DNA from: Notospermus geniculatus
Taxonomy: Eukaryota; Nemertea; Pilidiophora; Heteronemertea; Lineidae
Length of the DNA stretch: 64,000 nucleotides
Reading direction: 5' to 3'
Assembly (NCBI GenBank): GCA_002633025.1
Contig: NMRB01001887.1
Coordinates: 45,825-109,824 of the forward strand
Below, one piece after another: positions 11,160 through 23,100 of this stretch. Both the position numbers and the translations under genes were made by a program. The notes beneath the pieces are model-generated. The model was not told where the DNA came from, made no database searches, and was given only the letters and a program-made list of their open reading frames with translations. Within the stretch, counting starts at the first letter, position 1. Each line of letters begins with the position of its first letter.

Positions 11160-14100
11160 CTAAACGCTGTCGTACATTTCGTCGTACGATTGTTTACGTA
11201 CCTCTTTCTCTTTTTCTTTTTCCTTATCTTCTGCCACTTTCATCTCTTCATAACGGGCCTGCGCATCTTTTAGTTGTTTAACCATGGTGTCCTCCAGCTG
11301 GGGGAAGAGCTGAAAAGATATACATGGACGTGAAGCTGAGGTAACACACATGTTGAAATCCGACATATAGTCGACATATAGTCGACACATAGTCGACATA
11401 TAGTCGACATATAGTCAACATATAGTCGACATAAAGTCGACACATAGTCGACATATAGTCAACATATAGACGACATAGTCGACACATAGTCGACATACAG
11501 TTGACATATAGTCGACATAGTCGACATAAAGTCGATATATAGTCGACACGTAGTCGACATATAGTCGACATAGTCGGCACATAGTCGACACACAGTCGAC
11601 ACATCGTCAACACATAGTCGACATATAGCCGACATATAGTCGACACATAGTCGACATATAGCCGACATAGTCGACACATAGTTGACACAATGTCGACATA
11701 TAGTCGACACATAGTCGACATATAGTAGACATATAGTCGACATAGTTGACATATAGTCGACATATAGTCGACCTATCGACCGCCTGTCAACCTGGATTTG
11801 ACTTAAATTACATTTATAATTGATAATTCATAAATTGTAATTTATAATTTATTAAACGTGCATTAATACAATGTCAAAATTCAAAAAGAAGAACTACTTT
11901 TGTGGGGGATAGTCAAGTCACTCCTTTACATAAAATCCCCAAGTGACGTCACTGGCAGAATTCCTGCAAAAATGGCGGCCAATACTGGTCCTACCAACGA
12001 AGCCACGTCCGATTGCAGAAAATCGTAATTTGAGCCGGTGGTGGAGTTCGATGGCTCGAATGATAGTTACCTTGGCAACTGTTTCAAACATTGGGACGAG
12101 GACGAACTTAACAAAACCAATTTGAGCTGTCGGCTTGGTGACCTTATCTCGATCCATGAAGGGTGCGACTGGGAGGCCCTCCATCTTTTCACGGTCAGAC
12201 TGAAAGGGAACGGGAGAGTAGATTACGGTCTGCGTTCGTTAAACATTTCCACTAAAACATTCCCCAAGTCTCGCAGAAACCCTGCCACATAGGTATTCAT
12301 TGGAAAGTGCTCACCGAGAGCTTTCCAACAAATACCCATGTGATGAGTTTCAGGTTCCTTTCAAGGTTTCTTTTACATATTTTCAATTCATCAAAATTGG
12401 TCTTGGTCGTGAGAAGGGTACAAACTGTAGAAGACCAGGGCCGGCCGCACAGGAAGTCCGATATGTGTGCTACCGCCGCCTATCGGGAATCAGTTATAAC
12501 ACATTTTCCCATTAACTAAACCGCCGATAGGCACCGAAAGCGCTGACTTTCTGTACGGTCGGCTCAGATCGTAGCTGGACATTAGTTTGAGGGGACTACC
12601 GCGACAAACACGTCTTATTTGTTCTTGACGAACAAGAAACAAGAATGTTAACTCTTGACGGACCCCCCCCCCCCCAAAGATTCCCTCACCTGATTGAAGT
12701 ATTCTTCCAGAAGACAATCCACCCAGGGCTCCGAGACCTCCATCGGGCGAACCTCGTTCGAGATATCACAACACTTGATGAGGACCATTTTAAGCTAATA
12801 GAAGGAAAGATAATTGATACGGGTATAAGCGATACATCAAAATGAATGGGTGACAACTTTATTCTCATCTGCCCCCCGAGTCCAGCAGACGGCATCTTCT
12901 GTCAAAGTTTTCTCACATCCTGTGGTACTGATTGAAAAATATTTGAAGAAAGTTTGTTCCTATTAACCACCTGAAGAATGTTTCTTCAAATTCTTTCCAA
13001 TTCATTTCCTAGACCTGTAGAAAATTTCAACAGAGTACTGTCTGCTCAAACTGGGGCCAGACGAGTTAAGGCTAATGAATTTTGTTTCCAAAGATGGCCG
13101 CCATGTAATGCTGACCTGACCAAATGCTTCAGTTCGTGGTTTACATGATCCACAGATACAAGGGTTAACATCCGGGCTTCACAAGTTACTGCACGTCCAT
13201 GAGGGTTACAACGATTTGGTCCTCCGGGATATAAGTTGGCTTTAAAGATTCGTGACTTTGGAATGCAGAACTACCGCCGCTTGGAGGCGCTGTGAGCGAT
13301 TGTACACTTTTCCTACGTTTCGTCGGTGTTGCACTGCGTCAAGGACGTCGTGACGCGACGTCATTACGTTGCTTTGCTCTGTTTTTGACGTCTTCGGTAC
13401 AACCGCTCGCAGCGCCGCCCTGTCGGATAAAAAGGTAGGCGGGTTCCTCATTACGTAAATAATGCATTTGAGACGGCTACATGCAATTTAGTTCCATTAC
13501 CATAATCGAATTGAGCAAAATGTCACGACTTCGACATACATATAGAAGTCATTTATCTATTTTTAGTATCCCCCTCGGCGCTGTTCGTTTTTAGAAATAA
13601 ATTAATGATGGGTTCACCCGTACCATTGGGTTACGAATCACAATATCAATGTACAATGTATCATATCGTAGTCAAATTGATTTTAAAGCTACATTTGATT
13701 CTAGCAGCATCCTCTCTAGCCGACATTAACTCAATCGGTAATCGGACTAATTTAAAAGTAGAAATATACACCCACATTCAACATGCCAAGCACCATTCAC
13801 TTGGGATGTGGTGCAGACGAAAGCTCGGCGGTCAAGGTCAAATGGAAGACTTGACTGCCGTTAGAGGCCGCCAGTTAGCAGCCCTGGAACGTCACAAAAT
13901 GTGACGTCACAGACGTAAGCCATGGCCTCTACGTCATTATGGATGACGTCGTGGCGTGCATTTCTTCTCTGTGACGTCAAATTCTGTGACGTTCTAGGAC
14001 CGCTATTGGTGGTGGCCTCTAACGGCAGGAAAGCCTCCCAAGAGATCTTCGCGGAGCAAACAAATACGTGACAGAAGTATTTACCGAATTGAGGTGATCA

Positions 14101-17100
14101 TCTTTGGCCGGATCAAAACAGTCTAATTGAGATCGGAAAGCTTCCAAGATTTCGCCGTGACGTGCCATATCGGTTGCCAATATCAACATAATTACGCCCT
14201 GTATGGGGTGAACATATACAACGAGGGTCAGGAAGTGGTTGTGTCGACGGAATTCGCGCCGGAATACCGAGAAACTTATTTGAAATAAACGAGTTTCTTC
14301 GGGTGATTCCGTGGATTTCCGTGAAGTGCTCGGGATTGTACGTCCAATCTGATGGTTCAGACTGGACGCGGTGGGACATGGCCAATAATACAGACAAACG
14401 GAAAAGAAAACCTTGCGGCAGCCATGGTCTCACTGCACATTCACACAGAATGATGATACGGAAGCAATTCCGCCAAAAATATAGTTCCTTGCGTAATGAT
14501 TCTCGCGCAAGATTTGTGCACCTGACCAGTGTATTAATCCACTGCAGGAATCATCCGTTGTGTTCGATATACTCTAATTCCTTTCTGAAGGTCCTAGTTA
14601 GAAATTTTGAGTGCTATCCGCAAGGCTTTCTGTTTCCATCATACATCACGTCTCGTAAAATATCGCGTGTCATTTACCGTGTCCACGTGATCTTTTAATG
14701 GAAATTCGAAGCCTTCAGAAAGCTTTGTCTTGAAGCATTCCATGATTTCACTATGGCGGGCCATGTCTGTGGCCAAAATCAACATAGTCATACCCTATGT
14801 AGGCAATAAGAGTGTCTCGTTAATTCAGTAACGGTTCGTGACTGATGTGTACAAATTTCGCAAGCAGCCATCTTGGACCGTTGTCATGGAAACTTGGGAA
14901 GCTCACGCATGCTCACTCAATCTGGTTATACTAAACTGCATTGAAAATATGAATCGCATTTTCTACCAACGAAGTCAAATGCGGAGGCACGACTTGCGTT
15001 TCCGGTGTTTCCATAGCAACTACAAAGATGGCCGTTCGTGAAACCCATCTGTACAAGTACTCCGACCAATATAACGCGTGTTCCATAAAATACTGACATG
15101 GTTCATGTAGTATTTTCTTTCCACTTGGCAGATTGCATTTAGTAGTACCAGAGGTGTCCATTACTAGCTGGCATCACTTAGCGGGCGTCTCAGAGAACCC
15201 GTCTCAGTTCAATGAAAATCAAATCCCGAGATCTACGAAACATACCGAACAATCCCGAGCAAACCACGTGACTTACCGATCGTATTCTCTTGAACGTTTC
15301 GTTGTCGACGTTTCCGAAAATGTTGCATTCTGGGTTACGTAGTATTTGGAAGGCAACAGCACAATGGTGATTCTCAAGCGGGGAGATGTCGTTATACCGT
15401 ATGGCGAGCTCTGTGCGCGCGTTGATTTGATACCTAAAAGGAACAACGTTGGCAAATTTGTAAAGGAGCCAACTACAATAAAACATCGAATCTGGGGCCT
15501 TGTACGGCAGGCGGAATTCATAGTTCTTCGGCGACCAGTAATGCAGATCGTAGCGACGAAATACGTTGGGTGGCGCTGCACTACAGCCGTAACGATGATC
15601 TGGAGTCGTTGATAATATTTAGTCGTTACAAAATTAGAAGATTTCGTTAGTTCTGATCTGCTGGGACTCAAGATCATCTCCGACGACTTCAGCGCCTCCC
15701 AACGTCTTTCTGAGGTACGACTCCAAATCTCATCCTGACGACTCCAGCGCCGCCCAACGTCTTTCTCAACTACGACTCGAGATCATACATCACTATGACA
15801 CAAGATCCAGTCTAAGTCTTTATTCTGTAACGTCTTTATTGCGGATATAACCGCCCATATATTGTCCACTCACGTATTGTTGTAACCGGGATGATCTAAA
15901 TCATGGCAGACGGCGGCGGTGAGGAGAACGCCGAGATCTTCACGCGTCATTTTCTCCCAGAGTTCACACAGATGGATCATCCCATACATCATCTGGGTGA
16001 CGCAAAAACAGTGACGGAAATTGTGGAAGGGATTATTTCGGTAGTTTTCCTGGACGCAGAGCTGAAACGACAAGAAAATTCAGTTAAAGGACCACGGTAT
16101 TGGATCTCAAATGCGTTATTTGACTGCCGACGTAGAGGGAGACACCTAGCGGCAGTAAGACGAACTACAAAAATGCATTACACAATGTAGGCTACGTAGT
16201 AAATCGGTCAATTCGCCGACAACCTATCAGTCCCTGGGTTGGAGAGTGGTGGCGCCGTCTGTCGAGGAAAAGTGGAAATACTGTGGTCCTTTAAAGAGGC
16301 GCTGTATTCCTCCCCTATCCTGCGCTAAACATTCCCGCGTTAAGGGAGACCTCTATTGACAATGTTGTTAAACTGTTGCTTATCAACCTTCCGCCGGTCT
16401 TGCGTGGTTATACTAGCTCAGTAATATAGAGTTTTCGCACCCCCCCCCCCCCCCNCCCGAAACGCCGACGCGAACGTGTATCCTTTTGTTCACTGCTCCC
16501 TTGTGGCATCGAACAATGGGATTGGCGTTCGCGTTGGCGTTTCGGGGGCTTTGCGAAAACTCGCTACTGATTGCAATACAAGCCTTCATCAAAAAGCTTG
16601 ATTCATCAATAAACACACGAAGAGTTTGAGCGATTGGGTTTGTCGCCTTGCCTCGCTGATTGGCGCAATCATCATGACAAATTCGCCATCAGTATGAGCT
16701 GTCGTAGCTATCCAATCAGATAGCTAATGACGCCGTCAGGAGTTTTTATTACGAATATTTGCCGGCTAAATTCGTATAATTACATGTATGATACCCTCAG
16801 CAATTGTAGTTATTTATCACGTGAATGATAGAGAACGTGTTTTGTATTCAGCTGGTGAATTCACCATCATTACAGAACCTTGGAGGGACAGGACATCTGG
16901 TATTTACAATACAACAACATTAATCTTTTCCCGGTGTCCTTTAAAGGCCAATTCATACTTTCCGTTTTGCGCTTTGCGCGCGTCCCATTTCCTATGTGAG
17001 AGCGTGGTAGGAAAAGTAATTTTATTATATGTACCACACATAAACATAGGGAACGGACAGGTGAAAAGCGCAAAACGGAGAAGTATGAACCTTGGAGGAA

Positions 17101-20100
17101 TTATACTGACAGTATAATTCCTCCAAGTATGAACCAAGCTTTTCCCTTTCGTTGCCACTGGCAGTTCCACCAAAATTAGCATAAAAACATTCCAAGTGCT
17201 GAAGTCGTACAGAAACCCTATCAGATTGGTATTCGAAAGTGCTCAGTGAGAGCTTTCCAATGAATACCTAGTGATGGTGTTTAAGGGTCTCATAGAAACC
17301 CTGTCAGGTATAGACATCCTGCGAAAGTCGGCCATGACAGTTCAGAAGGGGTAAACATTAACCTCGGCCTAGGGGCCTAGTGCATTTGTACAGTTGGCTC
17401 CTGTGCTTACCGTCTGTACAATGCACTAAGGCCAAGGTTTGTTTACCCCTTCTGATCTGTCATGGCCGACTTTCGCAGGATGTCTATTCATTGGAAAGTA
17501 CTAGCTTACCGGTAGAACTTTCCAATGAATACCTATGTGACGGACTTCGGGTGCCTTACAAGTTTTTGTCATATTTTCCCAAAGACATTTTTTCGAAAAC
17601 AAAAGCTTTGACTGTGAAAGGGTTAATTCGTGTTTCATTAAAACGATTCTTCGTTTTGTTGGATGTTTTGTTGTGGCTGATGTTGTTGTTGTCGTTGATG
17701 TTGTTGTTGTTGTCGCCAAAGACCCCGAATTCATTAAGCGATGAATGCGCCCCGTCGATATACCACATTTTTTTTGTTCCACGTGCCTGGGGCACTGAGC
17801 GAAGGACACCGCGATCGATCCCACAACTAAGACATGTTGCTTGTTGACGTACGATCGATTCCAAGAGTGCCAATAAAGTCGACGTGATCTCAGCCTATTT
17901 GCCGAGTTGATCTCCAAGATAATGACCGTTTTTTCTCCCTTTCTGTAGAATCATTAGCAGCAATGCTGTCCACACAAAAGTTATCGGGAAAATCATACGG
18001 CGATTGAGTCACGACGATTGGTCATTAGCAGCGTTCAGCGTTTGATGATGTAGAATCACGGAGGTATTCATTGACTTGTGTGGCTATTAAACGTGAAATC
18101 GATGATGATCAACGCCATGATATCACGTTCGATGTGGTGTAATGACCGCATTCGGCTGAGTAAGGCCAACTCCCTTCTAAAGAGGCCTGCCTTTACCACA
18201 AGAACGCTATCAGATAAGCGAGCATCGGCCACAACTACAACTGCAGTTTCCGAGCCGAGCCGAACTGAGGGAAGCCATCTTGTTTCTCGTCGTCCAATCA
18301 AATTTGTCCATCCAATCTGCAAGTTTTTGGCGGGAATTTTGCGGCGAATTAGTGTTCCCGCGTGATTTACCAATTCAACCAATAGGATTGGCGTTAGACG
18401 ACTCGGCATTCTCCGTATCCATGCACCGAATGCGCACTTCAATCGAGGACACAGACTTGTCATCTGATCATGAACACCGCACGTGATGGCGGATGCCAGG
18501 CCATGCTGTGTCTTATGCGCAACCGGCTAATTAATCCGAGTGGGAGTTCTGTTATGTATAGACTGGCTCAGGGGTAGATCGAAAATGGTAAATGATCCGA
18601 AGGCTAATGACCCAATCCTCGCCCTTGGCGTAATTGAAAATGAAAATGAAAATGTAGCCAGATCCAGTGGCAATAAGGGAGGTTTAGAAATCAAACGATA
18701 AACGTAAACTTTACGACAACGTTATTTTTCATACTACACATTCACCAGATTTTATATTGCATTTTCGGTACAAAAATAATGTTGTCGTTAACGTTTACGT
18801 TTATCGTTTGATTTCTTAACTTCCCTAATAAGTCACTTACCAGCCATCGTTTTAACGTGATGGGATTGATACTGAACTCGTGAACAAGCCCCAGTTCATG
18901 GTACATGTGCTCCAGAAGGCTCAGCATCTGAAACGAAAGATGTATCCGTAAGAAGGACATCGATGCCGGTGTAACAGTAAATGAGCTCCCCCTGTTAAAT
19001 GTCCGGTTGTATTGTTCTATGACGGAGTAGTTGCATGGCTATAATAAACAACCGCCAAAAAATGAAATGTTAATAATAGGATACTTTGTCCCCAGGGCAG
19101 TTTTTCCACGGGACATTGTTTCCTTTGAAATGAAAAAACAACTTAATGGGAGACTTTCCTGCCGTCAGAGGCCGCCAGTTAGCGGTCCTAGAACGTTACA
19201 AAATTTGACGTCACAGACGCAAACCATGGCCTCCACGTCATAGTGGATGACGTCATGCCTGCATTTCTTCTCTGTGACGTCAATTTTCCTGACGTCCTAG
19301 GACAGCTAAGTGGCGCCTCTAACGCCAATAAAGTCTCCCATTGGACATCAAACGCGCCTCTTCCGGAAACGTTCCCCACCAACATTACGTAACACCGAGG
19401 GAAAAGTTGGAGAATTACCTCATTGGGTTCCCAATGCCATATATCAAAGGTGGGCTTCTTGAGATATTCGATCGTTTCCGGTGACAGCGTGTACTGGAAA
19501 ACAGGAATCAGAATAGGTAACGACATAACAGGTAGTAATTACTGGTACTTAGAACCCTCGGTATGTTAAGGCCCGTTTACACATGCAACTTTTCATATGC
19601 AACTTCATGCAACTTGTTGCATAAACCTGATGAGACCAAAAAGTTTCATAAAAGTTGCATGTGTAAACGGGTCTGCAACTTGTTGCAACTCGATCACGCT
19701 GGAGGTTGCATCGAAGTTGCAAGTTGCTGCAACCTGCAACTAGTTGCAGTCCACCGGTTTTCGTTTACACATTGCAACATCCAGCGCGATAAGTTGCAAA
19801 AGTTAGCAACAAGTTGCATGAATTTGGGCGGGAACCCTTTGTTCCGCAGTCATTTTGGGTTTAGTATACGTCACATGATTTCTTGCTGTATTCTCATTGG
19901 TCAGCAACGTGCAACTTGTTGCAACTTCACCAGAAAATAGGATCTGGATCCTAAATTTGCAACACGTTGCAGTAATTTGCAACAAGTTGCAGTAGTTAGT
20001 TGCAACAAGTTCCATACCTGTTTACACAATGCAACTTTGATGAAATTTTTGGTCTCATCAGGTTTATGCAACAAGTTGCATGAAGTTGCATATGAAAAGT

Positions 20101-23100
20101 TGCATGTGTAAACGGGCCTTTAACCGTCCCAGGTAGTTTGCAACAAGTTGCAAGTTGCTGCAACTTGCAACTTGTTGCAAACTACCTGGGACGGTTTACA
20201 CACAGAAAAATCGATGCAACATCCAGCGTGATCGAGTTGCAACAAGTTGCATATCCGTTTACACATGCAACTTTTATGAAACTTTTTGGTATCATCAGGT
20301 TTATGCAACAAGTTGCATATGAAAAGTTGCATGTGTAAACGGGCCTTTAATCTGGCAGCACACAAATTAATGTTTGTCCGATCACTTCACTGACGTATTA
20401 TATGCCTACACCCGGTGTAACAGAATCTAATGTCCCCGATTGAGGATGTCCCCCAACAATACATTAACGGATTAAGCGGCACCATTGAATTGGACTCTAC
20501 AGGGTGGGCCAGAGAAAGTGTCCCTCGAACAATAGGGAAACAATAGAAATGCTATTGTTCGAGGGACACTTTCTCTGGCCCACCCTGTAGAGAGACCAAG
20601 GCCCTTAATCCTGTGACAAACAATACAGGGGACATGAGGAAGGCGGAGGCATTAGATTCTATCACATCTGTATGAACGCGGAGAAAGTCCCCCTGGGATC
20701 AAAGTCTAGGTTCTATTGTCCTAGTGGATTAAGCCTTTGTGAAGGATTATGTCACTAAGCCCTGATCAATGCATGGCTTTGTATTTAATGAGGACCATTC
20801 CTAGGACTGTCACCGCCGGTGCAGCGGCAGCACAGAAACAACGTCACGTGTGCGAAATTGAAAATCTTATCATTTGGCCAGTGCAAGACATCGAGGACGG
20901 ACGGACGACGGACAACATAAAACAGACACCAAGCTGTACATGTAAATTATACACCACTAAACACTGAGGCTAAGGACAGACACCGCTGGTTGAGAAAGTG
21001 CATCTCAAAATGATGGCAAAATTTGATTTTTTTTGTCGACATGAAATAAGATAAAATTGGGTATTTCTAGCTAATGGGGAATCACACTGAGATTAGAAAA
21101 AAAGAAAATTGAATGAAGAACCTGCAGAACTACTGCTAATAGGAGGCGCTTTGAGCGGCTGCATCTTTTTCGACGTCTCGTCAGTGTTGCACTGCGTCAA
21201 GGACGTCACGACGCGACGTCATTACGTTGCCTTGCTCTGTTTTTGACGTCTTCGGTACAACCGCTCGCAGCGCCGCCCTGTCGGGATAAAAATGTATGCG
21301 GGTTTCTCATTGAAAAATATTATGATTTTTGCAGTGAAAGGTTTACATATAATGTGTTACCTTTTCAAATGAGGGAATACTTTTCTTAAGGACCCTTTGC
21401 TTACTCTCATCCTCTGCGTGGCTTACAAAGAAAATGAAAAAAATTTGAGCATGCGCAGATCGGCGGCGCGACGTAGATCGCTTTGCGTGGGTATCACCAA
21501 ATACACCTTGGATGGGTGTTTTTTGCCTGTCTGCAGCTATCTCCCCCAGCGGGTGCGTGACAGAACAGCCACAAACGCCCTCCCCCACGTGAGAGTTTTC
21601 TCATGCAAGTCGGCTCTCTATGGGCAACTCAAACATATGGGCAGACCGGAAGACAACTAACAATGGTGACTTGCCCATTGAGAGCCAATTGCACAAGAAA
21701 GCTCTCACGTGGGGCAACGCCTTTGGGCTGGGACAAATCACTACATGAGTGTTCAGTTCACGTCAAGGAAGCTAAGCGTGGGGAGCTCATTAACATAAAA
21801 TGGCCGCGATCTGTCGGCATATTTCGGCAATATTCGGAGAAGCTGCCATCTGGTCGTTTTCTTCTTCAATAGGAGCTGTCAGTCAGTTGACCAACAGGTG
21901 TCACTACGGTCCAATTCAATGCCTAGCGGACATACTCATGGTTGATTGAGCACCAATCAGGAGAATTTTCTATTGCATTGGTCCGCTGGAATTTTGCTGC
22001 CGTCTTTTGGCGATAAGCGCGGCTGACTGCTCCTCTTTTTAAAGAAGTTGTTTTCATTTAAACCTAATACCAGTTCCTACATCCAGGGCCGACCGCACAG
22101 AAAGTCCGATAGTGCTTTCGGTGCCTATCGGCGGTTAAGTTCATGGGAAAATGCGTTATTAACTAACTGCCGATAGGCGCCGGTAACACTATCGGACTTT
22201 CTGTGCGGTCGGCCCAGATCTATAGTAATGTCTCAATTCTTGCTATGAGGTCGCAACGTTGTAAAAGTCCCATATTGCTCACATGATATTTGAAAACGAT
22301 ATCAAACTGATATCGACAATTTATTCCTNCGTGACGTCGCTTGACGTTTTGACGGCATCGTGTCGTCATGGAAATGTGACGTCACGTAAAGAACCTCTAT
22401 TGGGCTTCTCCAAAAGGTGTCAAGGGGGAGGCCGTGAATATGAGGGGAAGGGAGGGGGTAGTATGGAGTATAGGAGAATTGGGGAACGGAAAACAAGTCC
22501 GATCGTCGAGCAGGATACAGAACACCATGCTGAAAAAAGATGTGTGTTGCGCCCTCGAACTCGAAAAAATACCCAACATTTTAGTGACCTGTTGATAAAG
22601 TAAAGTACATGTACATGTACAATGTATACAACAACTACTGAATTGAATCTGTTCGTCAGCGATCTTCTCGTTATTAGGGAAGTTTAGAAATCAAACGATA
22701 AACGTAAACTTTACGACAAGGTTATTTTTCACACTACACATTAACCAGATTTTGTACTGCATTTTCGATACAAATAACGTTTTCGTTAATGTTTACGTTT
22801 ATCGTTTGATTTCTAAACCTCCCTATGTTTCATATTGGGCGAACATCGCTGGCGAGAAGATTCCACGCACACCTGGCGTCAGTCATATCGCCTGGTGTGC
22901 CGCTGGCTTTACTCACCTTATACGATTGTTAAAGTTCATGAACTTTCTCTGAGCCTGATACATCTGATCTTTGATGTCGGAAATGTCCCGTTTGCACTTG
23001 TCAAACTCTATGGATTTGAGCCCCTCTCCTAAAAATATGGCAAAGAGGGATCACATCATAAATGTCGACAAGCTGGGATGTAATGCTGATATCACGTGGG

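Noticed and set aside
11278-11763. 161-codon minus-strand frame of Met/Ser/Thr/Arg/Leu/Tyr/Val
   Set aside because: It is only a translation of the GTCGACATATA minisatellite, and adjacent frames are equally open.
17501-17917. Thr- and Asn-rich minus-strand frames of 105-138 codons
   Set aside because: They arise from a GTTGTTGTT trinucleotide tract at 17670-17715, with no splice sites or homology.
19803-20365. Cys/Asn/Leu-rich frames
   Set aside because: Direct translation of the TTGCAACTTGTTGCAA repeats of family G.
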